Shown one piece after another: positions 10,060 to 20,388 of a DNA stretch of 60,275 nt; position 1 is the first letter of the stretch; each line of letters opens with the position of its first letter. Location: NCBI GenBank assembly GCA_015680685.1, contig MNCI01038007.1:154494-214768 (forward strand). The letters are read 5' to 3'. Position numbers and translations under genes: made by a program. Under the pieces are notes generated by a model. That model did not search any database. It was not told the DNA's origin and saw nothing but the letters and a program-made list of their open reading frames with translations. Source of the stretch: Gnetum montanum (lineage: Eukaryota; Streptophyta; Gnetopsida; Gnetales; Gnetaceae).

Positions 10060-11720
10060 TTGATTGACTACTACTTTACCCTTAGTGGAGGATTGAGTTA
10101 TATAGCGTAGGTCAAACTATACAATCATCACCTTCCATCTAGCTATCCTAATTGATTCATAGATGTTTTTGGTGATAGCTTGAAGCACATTATCTTTGCA
10201 AATGATATTGACTTGATTATGGAAGAGGTAATGTCGCCACTTTTTTAAAGATAGACAAGGGCAAGACATGACCTTTCCACATCATTGTATCATTGTTCAT
10301 AGGAAACTAAGGCATGGATTAAATAGTAAATGGGGATCTCGATTCCATCTTCTCATTTTTGACAAAGCATAGACGTAATAGATAAATTGGATGTCACAAG
10401 GTAGATGTAAAAAGGTTTATTGCTTTGCGGGGGATGAACTGTCTGTAGTTGAGCCAGTTTTGTTTTTATGTTCTCAAAGGCTTCTTGGCACTATTGAGTC
10501 CATTGAAAATGGACATTCTTTCATAGTAAATGCTACATGGGTTTCAACTTGTCTATCAATTTTGCAATAAAACGTCTAATGAATTGTAGTCTACCTTGTA
10601 GGCCACGTAGTTCGGTAAGGTTCTTAGGTGGTTGCATGCTAGTTATTACTTTAACCTTATCAGGGTCTACTTATATCCCTATTTCTGAAACTATGAAGCT
10701 AAGCATTTTGCCCATTTTAACTCCAAAGACGCATTTCTTTGGGTTAAGTCTAAGGTCATATTTGAGACAATGTTTGAGTACCAAGTCTAGGTCCTTTACA
10801 TGTTGATCGGTTGTTTTGGACTTGACTGCGATGTCATCTACATAATCGTTGAGCGAATCAAGCATATAATTGCTAAATATATATGTCATTGCTCGTTGAT
10901 ATGTAGCACCTATGTTTTCGAGACTAAATGGCATCATTGTATAATAGAGCTTGACCCAAGGTGTCATGAAGGTTGTCCTAAGTTGGTGTTCTGGGTTGAT
11001 CTTGATTTGGTTGTATCCTGAGAATCCATCCATAAAGGATAACAATGCATCTCCAATAGTTGAGTCAATGAGTTGGTCGATACTAGGTAGTGGGAATTCA
11101 TCCTTTATAGTGGCTATGTTGAGGTCATGGAAGTCAATGCATATGCGAATGCTTCCATTCTTCTTGCAGACTACAACAATGTTGGATACCCAATCGGCAT
11201 AGTCAACAGCTCGGATGAAACTAGCTTGGTAGAGCTTTGTGATTTCATTACGAACTACCAACGCTACTTCAGGTTTAACCTTTCATACTTTTTTCTTTAT
11301 TGGTCTAATTTTTTCATCAAGGATGATGTTATGCTGGATGATTTGAGGGTCTAGTCCTGGCATATCGGTATATGACCAAGTGAATGTTTTGATGTTGTTC
11401 TTCAACACTTGTGTAATATCATTGGCAAGTTTTGGATTTAGTAGAGTACTCAATTTTAATGTTTTAACCTCACCACTAGACATAGTGATAGAGACTTCAA
11501 TGAGGGGATCTTCAGTGATGTTGTCGGCTTCTAAGTCCAAAGTTTTAGTCATACCCTCGGGGCAGTCTGATGTTTCTTGAGTGGATGCCATGAAATTAGC
11601 ATCATCAAATGAGTCTAGATCTAAGGATTCTAGATTAATCACTCTTTTTATGGCCCCCTGAGGTCCATTGATAGAAAATGTTGAAAAGAGGTTCTTGCTA
11701 TCCATATGCTTGTTCTTGCT
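10060..11720 (-). pseudogene. E1 reverse transcriptase and first RNase H
   Basis: The module opens at about 11,705 with a linker (FSTFSINGPQGAI, KTFTWSYTDMPGLDP, QHNIILD). RT follows: NEITKLYQASFI, KKNGSIRICIDF, LPSIDQLID, SFMDGFSGYNQI, MMPFSLENIGATYQRAM, an intact YVDD at 10,830-10,844, and LNPKKCVFGV. The connection PPKNLTELRGLQGRLQFIRR leads into the usual gypsy RNase H (about 10,560-10,060: YLVTSNLSIT, YYLIHALVSYEQ, a DVERSCLALVY block). RNase H carries several stops. In this family the module is separated from gag-protease by the antisense gene, so how it is translated is an open question. Confidence 0.87.
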
Positions 11721-11826
11721 AATTTAAAGCAAGAGCACCATGAGTGAGATTGTCTGATGGGGGAGTTGCTATGTAAACTAGCTTTGTCTAATTAATTTAT
11801 GTCTTAATGAAACTATGGCATGCAAG

Positions 11827-11876
11827 AGTAGTTTAACATCATACATGGACGCGTGGTAGTTTTAGGCCTTATTGGG
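11827..11876 (-). repeat. Boundary-repeat copies upstream of E1 RT module
   Basis: Two units are visible on the plus strand: GTAGTTTAACATCATACATG and, about 25 bases on, GTAGTTTTAGGCCTTATTGG. They match the core of the 3' UTR array in the same orientation. E3 has the same repeat at the equivalent place (46,075-46,215). Confidence 0.5.
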
Positions 11877-12119
11877 CCATATGGCGTTCATATTTCATGT
11901 GAATACTAATGCTGTAATTTTTCCATGATTTTTGAACTTTTAGTTCTCATACTTTGTTTTGTCTTTAATGCTTAGGCGTTAATGCATAAAAAGGAATAGA
12001 AGAAACTATCCTGAGAGCATGAAAATAAAGACAATGTAGGAAATAATAATAATAATAATATAAAACACCCAATGAGAAAAATGCAATGTAGCCACGTGGA
12101 ATAAGTTGAACCGAGGTGA

Positions 12120-12960
12120 AAGGGGATTGAAAAGTGTGAAGCATGAGTTAGCATCAAAGCATGAGTAATTAGGTGCATAGTGCAACGTGAGTTACAGGGC
12201 ATTATGTGTAGCGTGAGTAGCATTGTTTTCTTTCACTCTTATCTAGTGCAACGTGAGCAACTGGGTAAGCTATTAGGGCCATCGTTTTGATAATATTTTG
12301 GAGTGAGAGCAATTTGATTTTGGTGTTGGGTCTCCTGGCTTGATTTGTTTCATGTTATGTCTTAGAGTGTTGTCATAAATTTGGGATATCTGAGGCGTGA
12401 CAAGGTTTTTTTATGGGGCTTGTCATTTTTTGAAATTGCTATTTTTCTTTGGGCCCTAGCCTGAGTTGTAGGGACGCGTATGTGCCCTAGTGTGAATTGC
12501 AAGGACGCAGGTGTGGCATGAGTTGAATTGTAGGAACACATGTGTGTCCTAGCATGAGTTGTAGGGACACGTGTATGTCCTAGTGACCTAGGGCATGCCA
12601 AAACCTACAAATTCATTTTTTTGGTAGGGTAGCATGAGCCATTTGAACTGCCACATTTCAGTATTTTTGGCATGATTTTGATTTTTTTTTGGACTGATGG
12701 CATTTCTTCGTTGTGTTTTGGGAGCATTTGTAAATGTGAGTTACCTAAGGCACGATTAAAGGCATTAGTTATAGGGTTGCAGGGTTTCAGGGCGCTAGGA
12801 TGCAAGTTGCAGTGTGAGCTGTGAGGAGTGCAAATTGCCAAATTGTAGCGTGAGCTGCCAAAGTGTAAACTGTATCATGAGCTGCGAAGACTGCAAATTT
12901 CCAAATTACAGTGTGAGCTGCAAGGGAGGTTGAGGAGTTATTGAGGATAGCATGAATTAT
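12120..12960. repeat. Internal word-repeat region resembling the E1 U3
   Basis: Between the RT module and aORF the plus strand is packed with GCATGAG, GCGTGAG, AGCGTGAGTAGCA, GTGAGCTGC and TAGGGACACGTG words. AGCGTGAGTAGC also occurs in both E1 LTRs (near 6,400 and 22,140). No coding sequence is supported here. The region lies upstream of, or within the first intron of, the plus-strand aORF. It runs into the N gap. Confidence 0.65.
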
Positions 12961-13050
12961 GGGATGCTCACTACTTGTCGGTGCTATGTTTCTTGGAACT
13001 AAGCAATTTAAATGTTTTTCTACAAATGTTGATTTCATATTGCTTGTAAA

Positions 13051-13276
13051 NNNNNNNNNNNNNNNNNNNNNNNNNNNNNNNNNNNNNNNNNNNNNNNNNN
13101 NNNNNNNNNNNNNNNNNNNNNNNNNNNNNNNNNNNNNNNNNNNNNNNNNNNNNNNNNNNNNNNNNNNNNNNNNNNNNNNNNNNNNNNNNNNNNNNNNNNN
13201 NNNNNNNNNNNNNNNNNNNNNNNNNNNNNNNNNNNNNNNNNNNNNNNNNNNNNNNNNNNNNNNNNNNNNNNNNNNN
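13051..13276. other. Assembly gap (226 N)
   Basis: Run of N inside E1, immediately beyond the internal word-repeat region and just before the first recognised aORF exon. The 5' exon of aORF in E1 may be hidden here. Confidence 1.
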
Positions 13277-13479
13277 TATATAGTCAAGGGGCACACTCCC
13301 GAAGGTCCTAGATCTACACATCCTTTGACCTGTGTGGGGATTGCCATCATGCAACCATTACAACAATAGTAGCACACGTTTTCTAGCCTACCATGTACAT
13401 ACACTATTCCAAAATCCACCTGGAATAGTATACAGACTAGACAGGTATGCTCTTTTTATACTTGTACTAACTCTGGTTC

Positions 13480-16400
13480 CTTTAGTGCTATATCATTTCT
13501 TACGTATGAATACTTTTTCTTTCGCAAGCCCCGTTTTGCTAAGCATGGATTGCATGAGGATGATAGTGGGTTTGGCTTAGCGTGCATAGCCTTGGAGGCA
13601 TTCATGATGGACCCCACTCTTCGTGCTATGGTGCTAGGCCAGACGAAGGATGCTATTGTCAATTATCCCAAGCAATTCTCTAGGGCCCTTGAACATTGTC
13701 AAGTTCATGGCTGGCTGCATGAGGATTGGTCTCCTGATGGGCTTGTTTTTCCTGAAATAGTTGATCCTGCAGTAAGTGTCCCTACTCCATTTGCTAATGG
13801 TAAATGGTTGTGTTCCAGGCTTGGTTTTCATTTTTGTTACATCATTGTTTATCATATTCTTAATTTTTGCTCAATGTCTCCTTTGTCATTTCTACAGTGG
13901 TAGTTCCCCTTGATGAGGTTACTGTCATATCCAGGCGCACTAAGGCCACTCTCTTTATGAAGTTTGGGGAGACAGAGGATTCACAATGGTGACTACACAA
14001 GAAGGCATCTAAACAAATCATTAGCCATCTTACTAATGTGGGCTTGATGGACCTATTTATTACCTTAACTCCCAATGTTCCCATGACTAAAATGGTTTCC
14101 ATCATTGACTCTTTTAACAATGATGTCTCCTATTTTACTACACGAGTTCAGGGAGTTAAGGTGTTGTTCCACCTAATTGTCGAATTATTTTCTGATCTTT
14201 TCGGTGTACCAGTGGATGGTGCTAAGGTGGCAATGGATAGAGCAACCAGAGAAGGCTGTGTGATTAAGGAACTTGAAGACTGGCTAGGTGTACCACAGGG
14301 TCCTAAGGGCTTCACCATGCAAGCCAATACTCACTTGACAGAGGTAAATTTTCTGTACCTGCTCTTTAGAGCACAAGCATTCACTAAGTCTCTTTCCCAA
14401 GCAAGAAGTCTTTGGATTGAGTCTACACGTGTCATGCACTCAGTCTTGGAGAATGGTATGTGCTACAATTGGGTGCAGTTCCTTGTATTAGGTCTCTGTG
14501 GACAGATCATTAGGCTACATTTCAATGTTGATGCTAAATCCCACTTTACCTTTACCTTTTTTGTGAGCTATCTCTGTAGGTTTGATGAGGTCTTAGTGGT
14601 CTATGGGGATAACCATTATGTGTTAAGGGATCGTTCATATTTGTCTTGCCCCTAGATCTGTCATCTATTTAACACCACTAGATCCCAAGATCCACCTAAA
14701 AGCATAGAGGAATCAGTCTCTATCACAATAGGGAGTGCAGCCAGTCATACCCACCATTCACATGATAGCTTGGGGTTGGAACCACCTAAACTACACACAA
14801 ATATTAGAAGAGTTGAGTGCTTGATTCAGAAGACTGTTGGGAAGGCCAAGGCTAAGGTGAGAAAGGCTAAGTGTTGAAGGGAACCTGCTACGAAGGTGAG
14901 ACCGCTGAGAGCGATGAAGATTCGATTCATCTTGCCAGGAGCGGGTAAGTATTTTTTCTTTCTTTAAGTGTTTTTATCACTTTTGGATTTATTTGATTAC
15001 TTAAATATGCATACCTATTATTTCATGCTAACCTTAGATTTATTGGTGCTAATAGAGGGTACCCCCGAAAGGGAAAGGGAAGAATTAGCTCCAATGGGTG
15101 AGCCTGAAACGGTTATCACTAGGTCTGATGAAGAGGAAGAAATGAGAGAAGAAGTAGTTGAGGCTATTCCCATCTTATGGGAAGAGGATGAAATGAATAC
15201 CATGAAAGTGACACTTGTTGAGGATTTAGATGCCCTTAAACATTCAAGCGAGGAGAAAGGTGTCTTTGACAACTTCTTTGATGGGTCTTTATACCTTGGT
15301 GATTCGCCTGAGCTGACCAGCAAGTGGCTCCTTGGTATGTTTTGTTAGTTTGATTTGCATTTCATACTTCTTAGCTTGTACATTGTTTTAATTATCATGA
15401 CTCTTCCTAACATTAGAGATGGATGCTGAAGTGCCTGGAGCACATGCATCTCATGTGGATGTGTCAGAGTTACAAACCCTGGTTGAAGTGCCTTCCCATG
15501 TAGATCCAATAGCCATTGGTCAATTGAGGCCATGACCTGAGATTCCCAATAAAGTAGACTTTGTTACGAACATCGTCAATGATGTTGTTGCTCATCTACA
15601 ACAAGCTCATCCTGAATTAGGTCTGTACTTTATACCAAGTGCCTAAGTTCATGTGCTTTTGCATCTATTGGTGATCTATTATTGGCTCATATGTGTGATG
15701 TTTGTACTTATAGGTGCAAAGCTTCAATGGAGTCCTTCCAAGGCCACCCATATTAATCATCTCCCAGAATTGCCCAAAGATATTGAGCAGATCCCAAGAG
15801 GGATTTATGATACGGTTTCGAGTTGTGTTGTTCTGAATGCCAAGTCTCTCTAGACATGCAGGCACTCAATTGAATAGTTATGGCTTGAAATTCAATCATT
15901 GAAAGAAAATATGGTGAAGGTGACAAAGGAGAGGAATGACTTGCAGGCCCATTATGATTTTTCCTCTACTAGATTGGTCGGTGATAGTACCTAGCATATA
16001 TTCGAGATCACCTATGCACATTATTGGATAGGCTTGAATAGCAAGGTGTAGGCAATTCGGGAACTAGCCAAACAGAGAGCCTAAATGGATTTATTAAATA
16101 GGAAGTGCCATGATTGGAAGTCCTTTGCGTCCAAAGTACGTAAATGGGGCCAGGATCAGAAAGATCATAAGCTCCAGTACAAAAAATGGTTGAAGGAGGA
16201 ATCAGTTGCACATCACCGGTTGGAGATGTTCGTGGAGGGGTTAGGCTTGCACTTTTCTTATGATAAGTTTGTTGAGTGTATAGAAGTGGAGGGGTCTCCT
16301 GAGAGATCCATTACAACTACCTCTAGGGAAGCTTCAACACGTATGTTTTCTCTTGAGCACCCTTCCTTGTCTTCAGTGGACAAGGCTAAAACCTTAGCCA

Positions 16401-16640
16401 ATATCAACCTCGGACTTGAGAAAGACTGGGCATGCATGCCCAAAGAAGAGATTCTATGGTGCCTGGAAGCTAATCTCAGGCCCTCCCCAGCTATGAGTGT
16501 TTTAGTCCTCTATTGTCTTTTAGTATTTTTGCACTTTTAATTTTTTGGTTTGTGTTTACTTATTTTTTTCTTTTTCTTTTATAGGAACATGGTGGTGAGG
16601 TTCGCCCTAGTGGGATGAGAGCTGATGACGTAGGGGAGTT
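13480..16640 (+). pseudogene. E1 aORF: antisense multi-exon gene between protease and RT
   Basis: Exons by homology to E4 and by splice sites: about 13,480-13,799, 13,898-14,944, 15,056-15,334, 15,417-15,620, 15,714 to about 16,495, and 16,585 to about 16,640. Donors are GGTAAAT, GGTAAGT, GGTATGT and GGTCTGT; acceptors end in TACAG, AATAG, TTAG or TATAG after pyrimidine-rich tracts. The first exon contains GLHEDDSGFG and VHGWLHEDW. The second carries GLMDLFITLTPNVP and LFSDLFGVPVDG, then FRAQAFTKSLSQARSLW and LGLCGQIIRL. The third is acidic (DEEEEMREEVVEAIP). The fifth has QWSPSK, a coiled-coil-like stretch and VEGSPERSITT. The DLFGVP domain resembles, in pattern only, plant mobile or plant transposon-protein domains. 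Function is unknown. Several stops are present. Confidence 0.8.
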
Positions 16641-17260
16641 TGGGGACCATCCCAAAATCAAATTAAACCCTGGCATCTCATCCACGACTATAGATTCAGC
16701 TAATGTGGGGAACTGGTCCCCTGCTATGAAATCCAAGGTAACCATGCCTTTTACAATGACACGGGAACCACTAAAAGATTTCAAGAAAGATGTTGTGGTT
16801 GGCCGTATTTGTTCCGCGAGGCCCAGTCATTCAATGATAGGAAAAGGTATTACATTTGTTGCCACTCTATCATCAACATGTACCCTATGTATCTTAAATT
16901 GGTTAACTTGTATCTTTATAAACATAGGGGTGGTAGTGACCTCTCCCATTTTTTCATCCTGTTTAATGTTATTGGCATGAAATTCTAGAGATATGGACCT
17001 CGATTCTTGATGTGGAGACAATAAGGCTTAAATAGATGGTTCATTTGTAGGTAGTTCTTCGCTAATAGGGATTGAAATCAACATACACACTAGAGCTTCC
17101 CGATGTACCAGGGAGGTCATTACCAGGTCATATAGGCTTAGAGAGGTGTTCTTTTGCTTTAGGGCCTGTGTAACAAGGGTCAGGGCACTGGCCAAATCTT
17201 TGCTATTTGGAGTGTTTTTATCTGTTGAGACTTGATCCATTTGACCCATCATTTTTATCT
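16640..17260 (-). pseudogene. E1 gag-pol linker and aspartic protease
   Basis: The minus strand gives a linker block KNTSLSLYDLVMTSL and LISIPISEELPTNE, then TTPMFIKIQVNQFKIHRVHV and DDRVATNVIPFPI, where relatives read VDDG at the active site. Then come FSGSRVIVKGMVTLDFIAGD and GFNLILGW, the flap-like and C-terminal blocks. The active-site Gly appears changed to Arg, and the LGRSWL block breaks off at LGW. At about 16,640 the sequence passes into what reads, on the other strand, as the last aORF exon, so the usual spacer between the two genes has been deleted. Confidence 0.8.
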
Positions 17261-17479
17261 ATTGCAGAAGAGCTTTTGTGTTATTAGCTATAGCTGTTGG
17301 GTTTGGGACACTAGACACTCCCGAGTTCTTATCTTGATGACTCATGCTAGGATGATCAGTAACTAGAACCATAGGGACAACATTTAATGATGTGGATTTT
17401 GGCAGTCCTAACTCATAACCATGATGTTCTTTTGCCAAACATTCTCTAGTTAGTCTGTCAACGAGGCGTTCTCACAAGG

Positions 17480-20034
17480 GTCATGGGGGAACTGTTGGGG
17501 GTAGCACATCGGAGTGTTTTGACACTTGGATTACAAATGGAGTAGGTTGGGTTTGCGATGGTACGTTTTCTATTGCAACGAGAGGGTGTACACGGATGAC
17601 AAATGGTTTTCGCAACATAGGAGGTGTATGTGTGGCAAAAGGAGGTTGTGAAGGTGTTAGTGTAGACACGATTTCAGCAGGCACACAAATCACAAAAGGC
17701 CTTCATGGGATGTCTTGTTCATTGCTGACATGGATGGTGTTAATCACATAGGGTGACTCTTTAGTGTTAAGAGGGTCTTTGTAGACCCCCATAAACTAAT
17801 TTTGAGGTCTTACTAGGTTAGCTTCATCAAAGACTATCTCACCTCTATCAATCATATGTTGTATGTCTTGTTTTAGGGTAAAGCAATAGTCAGTTCCATG
17901 CCCACATTGTGGTGATACTCACAGAATCTGTCTAACCTAAAACCTCTTGGAACAGGGGGTTCATTAGCTGTTGTGAACATTGGATTTCTAACCAACTCAT
18001 GATATCAATCATGTCTTTGAGATTCTTTAAGAGACATTTTCTTACGTCGAATCAACCTAGCCTTTAGAAGTTGGTCCAGTAGTTGTGAAGGCTTCATGGG
18101 TAAGGGTGTGTACTGGGTAGGGTATTTTTGTTCGAAGATATGAGTATGAATCATGTTAGCCATTTGGATAGAGGAGGGTTCAAGCGTAGGTGTAGGAGCA
18201 GTTCTTTTGTGACTAGTGGGGGCAGCGGGTTGTTTCCCTTTCTGCCCTACATTGTTAGGTTGAAATGTCTTTGCTACTGCTACGACTATTATTTTAGACT
18301 TGTCTTTATCTTTCTTCATATGTTGGCTTTTGAAAGTTAGGTAAGCTAGGTCATGACTTGTCTATGCTGCCTCTTCTATGTTTTTGATTTGGACAAATGG
18401 ATAACTCAAAGTATGAGCATTTAGATAATAGAGTTTTGACTTAACGAAATCATTCATGGCACTCTTGAGGATTGTAAGTAGATACATTTCTAGGATAGGC
18501 TCGTGAAGTTCGTTAAGGGAAATGCTTCATCTTTGGATGAACTTTTGTACGAGCTCTAATGGTGCATGTTTTATTTGGATTAGACTATCTAGTGTGGCTT
18601 TAGGCTTCAGGTTATACTTAAAACAGGTAATGAATTGATGTAAAAAATCCTCCAAAGCAGATATGGAGTTACATGGTAGGGCTCGGTACCAATCCAAGGC
18701 TTCCCAAGTTAAAGACATGGTGAACACACATAGGATTGCATGAGGCCATGCTTGAAGTAAGAGATACTCTAATCAGAATGTCACTAGGTGAGCATTTGGA
18801 TCTCCCTCTCCATTATACTTGGTCAGTTGTGGTAATGAAATTCCTTTTGGTAAAGTTAATGGTGACATTGAAGAGCTAATTGGATCATCTTGAGAGAAGT
18901 CCAACACCTTGAATTCTTCAATGTTTGCAATTTTAAGGCACTTTACTTCATCGGTTAATGCTTGCATCATTTTCCTAGCATTTTTCCATTCTTGAGCACT
19001 AGGTGGACTAGCTAGTTGGTTAGATTGGGCATGGTGATAGCTAGGTTGTTGTGTGATTTGTGGGAAAGATGATTGTAGGGTTGTTGATGATTGTATCTGA
19101 GGGATATTCGCAGATGGGATTGCAATGGATGGTATGTTGTAGTGATCAAGTTGATGTTTTTGAATGACAAGTGCATGCCACTACCTAGTTACAAGTTGTA
19201 AGGAAACACCCTCAACCTATTGAGTTGAAGTAGTGAAGGGTGTTCCATGGATTTGTACTTGTGGTATGTAATGGGTGGATGTAGAAGCAGGTATTACGGA
19301 TGGCATCCCAATTATTTGGAGTCGGAAGGTCACTCCCATATTAGTTTGAGAGGGGAGTTGTTGGGATTGTTCTTGTGAGAGGGAGGGTAAATTGGTAACC
19401 AGAAGAATAATAGGGATGGGCATATTAAATTAGGTGTTGGTCGTAGGGAAAACAAGAGTGGGGGTGGGTGCCTCCTGTTGAGATACAGGTGCTTGAATGT
19501 TTGTAAATGGATGAAGAGGCATGGTCTCTCCTATGAAAGGGTGGAATAATAGGTTTGCATAAGTATGAGGACTAAGAGTGTGGTACAAATCCCCATGTTC
19601 AGATTGAGCTGCAAAATCATCTTTCTCGTCTCTGTTTTGAGGCTCTACAGTGGGTTGCCGCAAGGTTTGATTCCTTGCCATGAGGAGCTAGAATATGAGT
19701 TCGTGGTGGGATTCAGAGAGGGGAATCATGTCATATGCTGAAGGGGTAAAGTTATGGTCTCCCTTATAGATAAGTTCATAATGCAGTTTTCTTCCATTTC
19801 CATGTGATTGATCGGCAGGTTAGCTTGAATCTTTACATAGATGAAGTTGTATTTTTCTAGGGTGAGAATTGTATAGGCAGGGTCTTTGCCTTGTAACCTA
19901 AGTGACTAACGAGTTGGCCCTTGAGGATTCATCTCTCCAACAAAAACTATGGATTTATTTATGGTCACAGGATTTGCGATTTTGGCATTAAGGCTAGAAA
20001 TAGGCAATGATTCTTTGATCTGAGAAGATTCCAT
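17480..20034 (-). pseudogene. E1 gag
   Basis: The start at 20,034 (MESSQIKESL) aligns with the E4 gag start. Landmarks in order: SLRLQGKDPAYT, a second block beginning MARNQTLRQPT (19,681), EPQNRDEKDD, YIPQVQIHG, TKYNGEGDPNAHLVTF, SLTWEALDWYRALP (18,720-18,680), FKYNLKPKATLD, KSKLYYLN, a Lys-rich stretch, and RFCEYHHNVG (about 17,910-17,940), a remnant of the C-x-x-H zinc-binding motif typical of Tat gag. The product would form the virus-like particle and bind element RNA. Many stops are TAG where E4 or E7 has CAG-encoded Gln. The frame continues towards protease. Confidence 0.85.
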
Positions 20035-20039
20035 GTGTA

Positions 20040-20310
20040 ACTGGCTTGACTAGCTGAATTTGTGTAAGAAGCATATCCAAGCCTAGCTTGAGCAAGCTAG
20101 GCATATGTAGGCTGAGCTTGAGAAAGCTATGCATATGCAAGCTATCTTGAGCAAGCTGGGCAACGTGTGCAATTGTGCAGTGTGTGGAACTGTGTAGCGT
20201 GTGTTAACTAACAGCGTTTGCAAGCTAGTGTATGTCAATCTGCAGCGTGAGAAAGCTTAGTGTGAATAGGCTTAGCACGAATGAGGGTTTTGATTTCAAT
20301 ACTTGATCTA
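20040..20310 (-). repeat. E1 leader repeats between primer site and gag
   Basis: The 5' untranslated leader contains inverted and direct words such as CTTGAGCAAGCTAGGCATAT, AGCTTGAGAAAGCTATGCAT, GTAGCGTGTG and CAGCGTGAGAAAGC. The same AAGCTAG/CTTGA and GCGTGA vocabulary is found in the E1 U3 (6,560-6,640 and 22,300-22,400) and in the internal region at 12.1-12.96 kb. Confidence 0.6.
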
Positions 20311-20364
20311 TGCCATGTTTTAAACTATAGCGTGACCAATGTTTTTTTAGATGGTGAGCAGAGA

Positions 20365-20384
20365 GGCCCTCCTTCTAGCGCTAA
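20365..20384 (-). other. E1 primer-binding site
   Basis: The minus strand just inside the 5' LTR reads TAGCGCTAGAAGGAGGGCC after a few bases. E4 has TGGCACTAGAAGGAGGGAC at the matching place (50,238-50,256). The shared TGGCRCTAGAAGGAGGG should pair with the 3' end of a tRNA. I do not recognise which tRNA; it is not the initiator Met site TGGTATCAGAGC. Confidence 0.65.
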
Positions 20385-20388
20385 TTTC

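Noticed and set aside
12787-13419. ORFs of up to 210 codons spanning 13.05-13.28 kb
   Set aside because: They are open only because the N gap contains no stop codons.
16615-16980. Plus-strand ORF at 16.6-17.0 kb as part of aORF
   Set aside because: Apart from the first few codons it is the antisense shadow of the E1 protease.
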